Below are positions 7,454 through 14,470 of a stretch of DNA of 33,184 bases, one piece after another (position 1 is the stretch's first letter; every line of letters begins with the position of its first letter). This DNA is from CADEED01 sp035525785 (lineage in GTDB: Bacteria; Pseudomonadota; Gammaproteobacteria; Steroidobacterales; Steroidobacteraceae). A program made the position numbers and the translations under genes. The stretch covers positions 1 to 33,184 of the forward strand of contig DATLDQ010000020.1 of the NCBI GenBank assembly GCA_035525785.1. Reading direction: 5' to 3'. Below the pieces are notes generated by a model. It saw only the letters and a list, made by a program, of their open reading frames with translations. It made no database searches and was not told the DNA's origin.

Positions 7454-8965
7454 ATGCAAGCCGAAAGCCGCAGACTCACCAGCATCGTCGTCGCGGGTGG
7501 CGGCTCGGCCGGCTGGATGACCGCGGCGGCTCTCGCAAACGCGCTGCCGCAGGGTTGCCGAATCACGCTGATCGAGTCCGAAGAGATCGGCATCGTCGGC
7601 GTCGGTGAAGCGACGATTCCACCGATCAAGCAGTTCAATCGCTCCCTTGGGCTCGACGAATTCGAATTTCTCCGCCGCACCCAGGGCTCGTACAAGCTCG
7701 GCATCCAGTTCGTGGATTGGGCGCAGCCCGGCCGGCGTTACTTCCACCCTTTCGGCACCTACGGGCGCGCCTTCGACTTCGGCCACCTTCTCCATTTCTG
7801 GAACCAGGCGCGGCAGCAGGGCAAGGTTTCCTCGAGCCTGGACGACTATTGCATGGCCTGGGTGATGGCGGACCAGCAGCGTTTCGCGCCACCGTCGAGC
7901 GATCCGCGCAGCGTCCTATCTACCTACGACTACGCCTACCATTTCGACGCGTCGCTGTACGCCGCATTCCTGCGCGAGTACTCGCAGCGGCGTGGTGTAG
8001 TGCGAGTGGAAGGCCGCATCGTCGCGACACGGCTCGACGGCGAGACCGGGCACGTCGAGGCGCTCAAGCTCCAGGATGGCCGGGAGGTGTCGGGCGAGTT
8101 GTTCATCGACTGCTCGGGGTTCCGCGGGTTGCTCATCGAAGATGCCCTGCACACCGGCTACGAGGACTGGACGCACTGGTTGCCCTGCGATCGCGCCGTC
8201 GCCGTGCCTTGCGAGAGCGCCGGAGATCTTCTCCCGTACACCCGATCGACGGCGCGGACCGCCGGCTGGCAATGGCGCATTCCGCTGCAGCACCGCATCG
8301 GAAATGGATACGTCTATTCGTCGAACTACCTCGACGATGCCGGCGCGGCGGCGACGCTGCTCGCTCATCTCGATGGCAAGGCGCTGGCCGAGCCGCGCAC
8401 GCTGCGATTCGTGACCGGGCGCCGTCGACTGACCTGGAATCGCAACGTGGTGGCAATCGGGCTGTCGAGCGGATTCCTCGAGCCGCTGGAATCGACGAGC
8501 CTGCATCTCATCCAGTCGAGCATCCAGCGGCTGATCGCCATGCTCCCTGACCGCGATTTCGACCCGTCTGTGCGCGATGAATTCAACCGTATCGCGAACG
8601 CCGAGCTAGCGCGCGTCCGCGACTTCCTGATCCTTCACTACCACCTGAATCGCCGGACCGAAGGCGAGCTCTGGCGGCACTGCGCGAACATGTCGATACC
8701 CGACTCGCTGAGCGAGAGCATCGAACACTTCCGTCGCCATGGTCGTCTCGTGCAGCGCGAACACGAGTTGTTCGTCAGGGCTTCGTGGCTGGCAGTGCAC
8801 GTGGGCCAGCTCAATCTGCCCGAAGCCTGCGAGCTGCCCGCGCAAGCGCACGTGGCGGACAGCACGCTGTGGCTGGAGAAGATGCGCGACACGCTGCGCG
8901 CGGAAGCCAGCCGGATGCCCGATCACCGGGAATTCATCGTGAACAATTGCCGCGCGGCTGCCTGA
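7454..8965 (+). CDS. flavin-dependent tryptophan halogenase family protein 2
   Basis: A 503-residue PF04820 protein, homologous to the preceding gene but clearly diverged. It keeps GGGSAGW (about 15-21), GVGEATIP (49-56), the candidate catalytic lysine K81 (GSYKLG), WQWRIP (272-277) and FLEPLESTS (341-349). The C-terminal region differs most from its neighbour, so the pair looks like an old duplication or two separately acquired subfamilies rather than a recent tandem copy. The ATG start lies 33 bases after halogenase 1 and lacks a strong ribosome binding site. Both genes sit in one operon with two non-haem-iron oxygenase-like genes. The substrate is unknown. Confidence 0.87.
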   Translation: MQAESRRLTSIVVAGGGSAGWMTAAALANALPQGCRITLIESEEIGIVGVGEATIPPIKQFNRSLGLDEFEFLRRTQGSYKLGIQFVDWAQPGRRYFHPFGTYGRAFDFGHLLHFWNQARQQGKVSSSLDDYCMAWVMADQQRFAPPSSDPRSVLSTYDYAYHFDASLYAAFLREYSQRRGVVRVEGRIVATRLDGETGHVEALKLQDGREVSGELFIDCSGFRGLLIEDALHTGYEDWTHWLPCDRAVAVPCESAGDLLPYTRSTARTAGWQWRIPLQHRIGNGYVYSSNYLDDAGAAATLLAHLDGKALAEPRTLRFVTGRRRLTWNRNVVAIGLSSGFLEPLESTSLHLIQSSIQRLIAMLPDRDFDPSVRDEFNRIANAELARVRDFLILHYHLNRRTEGELWRHCANMSIPDSLSESIEHFRRHGRLVQREHELFVRASWLAVHVGQLNLPEACELPAQAHVADSTLWLEKMRDTLRAEASRMPDHREFIVNNCRAAA

Positions 8966-8987
8966 GCCGCGAGCGCAAGGGGGTCTC

Positions 8988-10247
8988 ATGCTCGAACAGA
9001 CTCGCAAGGCGAACGAAGCCAACGCGCCCTTTCGGCAACGCATCGTGGCGACCAAGCGCAAGCTTCGCGCGCAGATCCACGACCTGCCGCAGCGATTCGC
9101 GACGATGACGGCTCGCGTCGAGGCACAGATCGCGCGGATCGTGCGCGAGCGCGCACAGGGCGTGACGCCGGTGCCGCAGCTCGAGTTCAGCCAGCTCGAT
9201 GCCATCACCGACGCGCAGAAGGATCACATTCGCGAGCGAGGGTGTCTCGTCATCCGCAATGTCTTCGACGATGCCCGCGTCGATGCCTGGACCTCGGCGC
9301 TCTCCGAATATCTCGAGCGCAATGACTACCTCGAGAAATTGAAGAAAGGCGGTGCCGTCGACGACTACTTCAGCACCCTGTCGAGCGCCAGGCCGCAGAT
9401 CTATGGCGTGTTCTGGTCGCGTCCCCAGATGGAGGCGCGTACCGATCCTGCGATGGCCAAGGCCCAGACCTTTCTGAACCGGCTCTGGCGTTTTCAATCG
9501 CCGCAGGGCGCCGTCTTCGATCCGGACCACAATCTCATCTACGCGGATCGCGTGCGGTTCCGTCAGCCTGGCGATGCTTCGCTGGGGCTGTCCGCCCATG
9601 TCGACGCAGGTTCGATCGATCGGTGGATAGACCCGGCATATCACGGCACCGTCTATCGCCACGTATTCGGCGGCGACCTCGAAAAGTACGACCCCTTCGA
9701 AGCCTGGGGCCGCACCGAGATCCAGGAAATTCCGTCGCCGGCCGTGTGCCGCATGTTCCGCACTTTCCAGGGCTGGACGGCGCTGACCCGTCAGGGCCCC
9801 AATGACGGCACACTCCAGCTGCTGCCGATCGCCAATGCGATGCCGTGGATGCTGCTGCGCGCGCTACAGGATGACGTGCCTGAGGACGAGCTCTGTGGCG
9901 CGGCGGCCTGCCGCGCGATGATGATCGTGAAGGAATATCACGGGCTGTTGCTGGAAGGTTATGGCTCGATCCCGCTCATGCAGCCTGGAGACGCGATCTT
10001 CTGGCATCCCGATGTGCTCCACGGTGTCGAGGATGCGCACCGTGGCAACGGGTATTCGAGCGTCATGTACATCGCTCCGGCGCCCGAGTGCGCGAAGAAT
10101 CGCCGGTACGCGGAACTCCAGCGGGCGGCGTTCGAAGCCGGCTCGTCGGCGCCGGATTTCGCGCCTGACGACTTCGAGATCGATTTCACGGGTCGCTTCA
10201 CGCGCGCCGACTTGAGCCCGCTCGGCCTTCGAGTGATGGGGTACTGA
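8988..10247 (+). CDS. DUF1479 family protein, YbiU-like non-haem iron dioxygenase homologue
   Basis: A 419-residue protein that aligns along its whole length with my recollection of E. coli YbiU (421 residues, DUF1479). Shared blocks include RGC.VI, TLS.ARP.IY, AQ.FLNRLW, FRTFQGWTAL, DDVPEDELCG, GD..(F/W)WH.DV.H and GRFT.ADL. A metal-binding HxD is visible as H204-V-D206 (LSAHVDAGS), and the distal His is H345 (or H340) in FWHPDVLHGVED, which fits a 2-oxoglutarate/Fe(II) dioxygenase fold. No function is established for the family. The ATG start has a good AAGGGGG ribosome binding site. The gene is unusual in this context because YbiU is not a typical member of receptor-SapC-halogenase sets. 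Confidence 0.88.
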   Translation: MLEQTRKANEANAPFRQRIVATKRKLRAQIHDLPQRFATMTARVEAQIARIVRERAQGVTPVPQLEFSQLDAITDAQKDHIRERGCLVIRNVFDDARVDAWTSALSEYLERNDYLEKLKKGGAVDDYFSTLSSARPQIYGVFWSRPQMEARTDPAMAKAQTFLNRLWRFQSPQGAVFDPDHNLIYADRVRFRQPGDASLGLSAHVDAGSIDRWIDPAYHGTVYRHVFGGDLEKYDPFEAWGRTEIQEIPSPAVCRMFRTFQGWTALTRQGPNDGTLQLLPIANAMPWMLLRALQDDVPEDELCGAAACRAMMIVKEYHGLLLEGYGSIPLMQPGDAIFWHPDVLHGVEDAHRGNGYSSVMYIAPAPECAKNRRYAELQRAAFEAGSSAPDFAPDDFEIDFTGRFTRADLSPLGLRVMGY

Positions 10248-10251
10248 GCCC

Positions 10252-11319
10252 GTGCCCGGGGAGAAGCTGGGGATCGGGGTTCTCGGCTGTGGCCCCATCT
10301 CGCAATTCGCGCACTTCGAGTCGGTGCAGAAGTCGCGCAACGGTTTTCTTCAGGCGGTCTGCGACCAGGACGAAGGGCTCGCCGATCATTTTGGCCGGTT
10401 CTACGACGCGAAGAACATCTACCTCGACTACGACCAGATGCTGGCCGATGAACACGTGCAAGCGGTCATCATCGGTGTCGCCGACGACTTTCACGTATCC
10501 GCGGCATTGCAAGCACTGGCCGCGGGGAAGCACGTACTCTGCGAGAAGCCCATCGGCGTGGCAGTGGAGGAAGTGCTCGAGCTCGAAGCCGCGGTGGGAG
10601 CCAGCGGGAAAATCCTGCAGATCGGCCACATGCTCCGCTTCGACCCGGGCATCCAATCGGCCAGGCGCTTCATCGACGACCAGATGGGAGAGATGCTTGC
10701 GCTGAAGGCCTGGTATTGCGACAGCACGCATCGCTATGCGATGACGGACGCGGTCCAGCCGCTGCCGCGCAAGGGCAGCAACGTGCTGCGCCCCGGCCGT
10801 GACCCGAAGACGAACAAACAACGCTATTACATGCTGGCTCACGGCAGCCACCTCGTGGACCTCGCCCGCCATCTCGGCGGGCCGATCCGCGCCGTGCACG
10901 CGCGGCTGAACCAGCGCTTCGGCGCGCACTGCTGGTTCGTCGACGTCGATTTCACGAGCGGCGCACTCGGCCATCTCGATCTCACCATCGCCGTGCGCAT
11001 GGACTGGCACGAAGGGTTCCAGATCTACGGGGAGCGGGGCAGCGTCTCGGCGAAAATCCACAATCCCTGGTTCTACAAGTCGAGCGACGTCGAGATCTTC
11101 CACGAAGACAGCGCCACGACGACCCGTGTGCTCGGAGCCGACGCGCATTTCTACCGCCGGCAGATCGAGGGTTTCGCGGACAGCATCCTTGCGGGCGCGC
11201 CGATGGGCGGCGCCGACATCGCGGACGGTGTCGCTTCCATTCGCACGATGGTCGCCATCGCCCGATCCGTCGCGTCCGGCAAAAGCGTGGAGGTCGCAAG
11301 CGCGACGGGTGCGCTGTGA
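10252..11319 (+). CDS. Gfo/Idh/MocA family NAD(P)-dependent oxidoreductase
   Basis: A 355-residue dehydrogenase of the glucose-fructose oxidoreductase/inositol dehydrogenase family. These cytoplasmic enzymes usually oxidise or reduce a secondary hydroxyl on a sugar or cyclitol. The N-terminal Rossmann motif GVLGCGPIS lies at 9-17. The family EKP motif is CEKPIG (97-102), whose lysine supports catalysis. The likely catalytic His/Asp segment is HGSHLVD (197-203). The C-terminal alpha/beta domain is complete. The start is a GTG four bases after the YbiU-like stop, and its stop codon overlaps the next start (TGATG). Its place with a TIM-barrel isomerase-like gene is the classic arrangement of inositol/keto-sugar pathways. 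The exact substrate cannot be read from the sequence. Confidence 0.9.
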   Translation: MPGEKLGIGVLGCGPISQFAHFESVQKSRNGFLQAVCDQDEGLADHFGRFYDAKNIYLDYDQMLADEHVQAVIIGVADDFHVSAALQALAAGKHVLCEKPIGVAVEEVLELEAAVGASGKILQIGHMLRFDPGIQSARRFIDDQMGEMLALKAWYCDSTHRYAMTDAVQPLPRKGSNVLRPGRDPKTNKQRYYMLAHGSHLVDLARHLGGPIRAVHARLNQRFGAHCWFVDVDFTSGALGHLDLTIAVRMDWHEGFQIYGERGSVSAKIHNPWFYKSSDVEIFHEDSATTTRVLGADAHFYRRQIEGFADSILAGAPMGGADIADGVASIRTMVAIARSVASGKSVEVASATGAL

Positions 11320-12152
11320 TGGAGCTGGGCGTCTTCTCCCGCACCTATCAGCTCGCGGGCACCGCGCAGGTTTTCGCCCAGGCCGTGCAGGATGGCTTCC
11401 GGGCGATCCAGTTCAATTTTTCGACCGCGGGCCTGGCTTCCATGCCGGAGAGTTGTCCAGGGTCGATCATCGACGCAGTGCTCGACACCGCGAAACGGCA
11501 CGGACTATCTATTTGCGCGATGTCCGGAACGTACAACATGGCGCACCCCGATGCCGTCAGGCGACAGGCGGACCGCGCCGGCTTCGCGAACGTGGTGCGA
11601 GCCGCGCAAATCATGAAAGTGCCCCTGGTAACGCTCTGCACCGGGACGCGTGATGCCGCGAACATGTGGGCGGGTCATGCCGACAACGCGTCCGCCGGAG
11701 CCTGGGCCGCGATGCGTCGGGAGCTCGATTTCGCGCTCGAGCTCGCCGAGTGTCACGGACTCACGCTCGGGGTCGAGCCGGAGCCTGCCAACATCGTCGC
11801 CGATGCCGTGGTCGCGCGCCGGCTGCTGGACGAAGTGGCGTCGCCTCGCCTCAAGATAGTCCTGGACTCCGCCAACCTGCTGCCGCCGGAAAAGCAGTCC
11901 CGGCAGCGCGAGGTCGTCGCGGAGGCGGCAGTCCTGCTCGGTGCAGACCTCGCGCTGGTCCACACGAAAGACGTCGGGCCGGCCGGCGAGCCCGTCGCCG
12001 CGGGAAAAGGCGTGGTGGATTTCAGCGTCTTCCTGGAGGCCGTCCTGTCGACGGGATATCGCGGCCCGCTGGTGAGCCACAATTTTCCGGCCAGCGACGC
12101 GCCACATGTCGTCAGCTTCCTGACGCGCGTGCTCGATGATCTCGATTCATGA
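11319..12152 (+). CDS. sugar phosphate isomerase/epimerase-like TIM-barrel protein
   Basis: A 277-residue xylose-isomerase-like TIM-barrel protein (AP-endonuclease 2 superfamily). Family features are the N-terminal GVFSRT strand, LGVEPEPANI with a metal-type Glu, LKIVLDSANLL with Asp, DLALVHTKDVG with His/Lys/Asp and a final GYRGPLVSHNF strand. These are consistent with a divalent-metal centre that catalyses isomerisation, epimerisation or elimination on a sugar-like substrate. ATG at 11319 is preferred, because it overlaps the upstream stop as TGATG; a GTG three bases earlier (11316) is the alternative. Its end overlaps the next gene by ATGA, so translation of the three last genes is probably coupled. 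The substrate is unknown. Confidence 0.85.
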   Translation: MELGVFSRTYQLAGTAQVFAQAVQDGFRAIQFNFSTAGLASMPESCPGSIIDAVLDTAKRHGLSICAMSGTYNMAHPDAVRRQADRAGFANVVRAAQIMKVPLVTLCTGTRDAANMWAGHADNASAGAWAAMRRELDFALELAECHGLTLGVEPEPANIVADAVVARRLLDEVASPRLKIVLDSANLLPPEKQSRQREVVAEAAVLLGADLALVHTKDVGPAGEPVAAGKGVVDFSVFLEAVLSTGYRGPLVSHNFPASDAPHVVSFLTRVLDDLDS

Positions 12153-12976
12153 CGCAGTCGAGCTTCACGACGGCTGACGGTTGTCGCCTCCACTACGTGG
12201 ACGAAGGCGCCGGCCTGCCGGTGCTGTGGCAGCATGGCCTGGGCGCCACGCAATCGCAGGCAGCCGAGGTATTCCCGGCATCTTCGGGGTTTCGGCGCAT
12301 CACGCTGGAATGCCGGGGCCACGCGGGGTCGGAAATAGGCGCGCCCGATGCACTGTCGATCGGGCAGTTCGCGGACGACGCACTCGCGCTCATGGACCAC
12401 CTGCAAGTGGAACGCGCGGCGGTGGGTGGCATTTCATTGGGCGCCGCGATCGCGCTGCATCTGGCCGTGCATCATCCGCAGCGCGTCGGCGCATTGATCA
12501 TCGCGAGGCCCGCATGGCTCGGCGAATCAACGCCCGAGCGCATGCGGATCTACCGGGATGTCGCCGAACTACTGGCGCGATACGGCAGCGAGGACGGTCT
12601 TCGGCGCCTCGAGGCGAGCGAGCGATACCGGCAGGTGTCGAGCCAGTCGCCGGACAATGCGGCCTCGATGCGCGGCCTTTTCCACCGCGCCCGACCGGAG
12701 TCCACGGTCGCGCTCCTCAGCCGGATTCCGATGCAAGGTTCCGGAGTGAGCCCTGAACAGATGACCCGCCTTTCGCTGCCGACGCTGGTCATCGCGAACG
12801 AACGTGACTACGTGCATACGATCGCGATGGCCACCGAAGTCGCCGGGCTGATCCCGGGAGCGGAGCTCCGGATCCTCCCCGCGAAGGATGTGGACCGGGC
12901 AAGCTACCTCGACGGCTTCCGGGCGGCGCTCGAGGAATTCCTCTCCGACCTCACAGAGGGCCGGTTCAGCGCCTAG
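12149..12976 (+). CDS. alpha/beta-hydrolase fold protein
   Basis: A 275-residue alpha/beta-hydrolase. Seen are the oxyanion-region HG (29-30, LWQHGLG), the nucleophile elbow GISLG with Ser96 and the acid-strand Asp220 (IANERDYVH). The usual C-terminal histidine is not apparent: the region after the last strand reads LPAKDVDRASYLDGFRAAL with no His where the family normally has one. His223, close to Asp220, might substitute, or the protein may have a non-hydrolytic role. It has no signal peptide. It overlaps the preceding gene by four bases (ATGA) and ends the eight-gene operon. By context it may release or hydrolyse a product of the dehydrogenase/isomerase pair, which is inference. Confidence 0.85.
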   Translation: MTQSSFTTADGCRLHYVDEGAGLPVLWQHGLGATQSQAAEVFPASSGFRRITLECRGHAGSEIGAPDALSIGQFADDALALMDHLQVERAAVGGISLGAAIALHLAVHHPQRVGALIIARPAWLGESTPERMRIYRDVAELLARYGSEDGLRRLEASERYRQVSSQSPDNAASMRGLFHRARPESTVALLSRIPMQGSGVSPEQMTRLSLPTLVIANERDYVHTIAMATEVAGLIPGAELRILPAKDVDRASYLDGFRAALEEFLSDLTEGRFSA

Positions 12977-13285
12977 CTGCCGGCGGCTATACATATATAT
13001 GGTGCGACGCGGTGGCTGGCGGGGTTTCCCCGGCAGTTGCCCGCGGGCGGCGCACGCTTCGGCGTGCGCATGACCTCTGTCACTTCCAAATGAATCAGGC
13101 GCTTACTACACTGCGCGCCCTTGCAGTGGAGCACCCGGCGGCCATTGCATCGGAAACCCGGCTCGCGGACGTCTCCCCTCTGTCCCCGCGGCAAAATTTC
13201 AGTCAATACACACATTTAGATTGTGCGGCGTGCAACCCAAGGGGCGGTTCAAACGTCGTATGTCGACTCCTCAAAGGAAGCTGTC
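12977..13285. other. intergenic region with two hairpins, between hydrolase and RND operon
   Basis: No gene is seen in 309 bases. Two stem-loops stand close together after the hydrolase stop. The first (13016-13036) has arms of nine bases with one mismatch around a TTT loop. The second (13050-13069) is a perfect eight-pair stem capped by a TTCG tetraloop, a very stable RNA fold. Neither has a T-tract, so they could mark a Rho-dependent 3' end. An AT-rich patch (ATACATATATATGG) precedes them. The promoter for the RND genes should lie further right, but I could not place it with confidence. Confidence 0.5.
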
Positions 13286-14434
13286 GTGACCCCGAGAACC
13301 AACAACATGCGAAACGCCTGCCTCGTCACCTTGCTGAGCCTCGCTGCCGTACTGGTCGGCTGCAAGAAGGGCCCGGGGGACGCCAAGGACGCCGCGAAGG
13401 ACGCGGGGCCACCGCTGCTCATCACGCAGGAAGACGTCATCACCCTGCGCAACAACGCCTTGAACTCGGGCCCGTCGATCACGGGTTCCATCGAGCCGGA
13501 GCGTCGTGCCGACCTGCGCGCCGAAGTGCCGGCCGTGGTCATCGCCGTGCTCAAGGAGAACGGCGACCCGGTGAAGCGCGGCGACCTGCTGGTGCGCCTC
13601 GATCAGACCTCCATCCGCGACAGCCTGTCCTCCGCGCAGTCGTCCATGACGGCCGCGTCGCAGGCGTACGAGCAGGCCGAGCGCCAGTTCCAGCGCATGA
13701 AAACGTTGCGTGACACGGGCGTCGTGTCCGCGCAGCAGCTCGAGGACGTCGAAATCCGCCGCAACACCGCGATGAGCGATCGCGAAGCCGCGCGTTCGCG
13801 TGCCGTCACGGCGCGCCAGCAGCTGCAACGCACGGAAGTGCGCGCGCCCTTCGATGGCATCGTCAGCGACCGCAAGGTCTCGGCGGGCGACACCACGCAG
13901 GTGGGCAAGGAGCTGCTGAAGGTCATCGACCCGGGCAGCCTGCGCTTCGAAGGCCTGGTCTCGGCCGATGCCATCGGCGAGCTCAAAGTGGGACAGGCAG
14001 TGTGGTTCCGCATCCATGGGTTCGGCGAGCGCGATTTCACCGGCACGGTCACGCGCGTGAACCCGGCGGCGAACATCACGACGCGCCAGGTGGAAGTCCT
14101 GGTGAGCTTCGACGACGCCAAACAGCAACCGAACGTGGCAGGGTTGTATGCGGAAGGCCGCGTGGAAACGCGCAGCACCAACACGCTCGCGCTCGGTACC
14201 GCCACGGTGGTCCGCGAAGGGGACAGCTCTTACGCGTGGGTCGTGAAGGAAGGCAAGTTGCACAAGGCTCCGCTCAAGTTAGGCGATCGCGATCCGCGCA
14301 GCGGCGCCTACGCCATCGTGTCGGGTCTCAACGAGGGCGACCAGGTGCTGCGCTTCCCGAACGTGAGCCTCAAGGAAAACCAGGCGGTGACCTTCGACGC
14401 CGGCAGCAAGGCTGCCGTGGTCGCCGAGAAGTAA
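13286..14434 (+). CDS. RND efflux periplasmic adaptor (membrane fusion protein), lipoprotein
   Basis: A 382-residue HlyD/AcrA-type adaptor that should link the inner-membrane pump encoded next to an outer-membrane channel. The lipoprotein signal ends in LVGC with Cys26 as lipidation site. The first lipoyl half lies at about 68-110 (GSIEPERRADLRAEV and LVRLD), an alpha-hairpin rich in Ala/Gln/Glu/Arg at 112-180, and the second lipoyl half (VRAPFDGIVSDRKVSAGD) at 185-202; beta-barrel and membrane-proximal domains follow. The chosen start is the GTG at 13286, five bases after AAAGGAAG. An in-frame ATG at 13307 is a possible alternative and would also keep the lipobox. The pump gene follows after 36 bases. 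No TolC-like gene is present. Confidence 0.9.
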   Translation: MTPRTNNMRNACLVTLLSLAAVLVGCKKGPGDAKDAAKDAGPPLLITQEDVITLRNNALNSGPSITGSIEPERRADLRAEVPAVVIAVLKENGDPVKRGDLLVRLDQTSIRDSLSSAQSSMTAASQAYEQAERQFQRMKTLRDTGVVSAQQLEDVEIRRNTAMSDREAARSRAVTARQQLQRTEVRAPFDGIVSDRKVSAGDTTQVGKELLKVIDPGSLRFEGLVSADAIGELKVGQAVWFRIHGFGERDFTGTVTRVNPAANITTRQVEVLVSFDDAKQQPNVAGLYAEGRVETRSTNTLALGTATVVREGDSSYAWVVKEGKLHKAPLKLGDRDPRSGAYAIVSGLNEGDQVLRFPNVSLKENQAVTFDAGSKAAVVAEK

Positions 14435-14470
14435 GCGAGACCAGGTCACCAGAATTTCAGGGAGCGGGCC

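Noticed and set aside
10252..12976. Complete C-glycoside deglycosidase system
   Set aside because: The small beta-sandwich partner (DgpB/CarB type) is not encoded here, so only a looser keto-sugar-type role is proposed.
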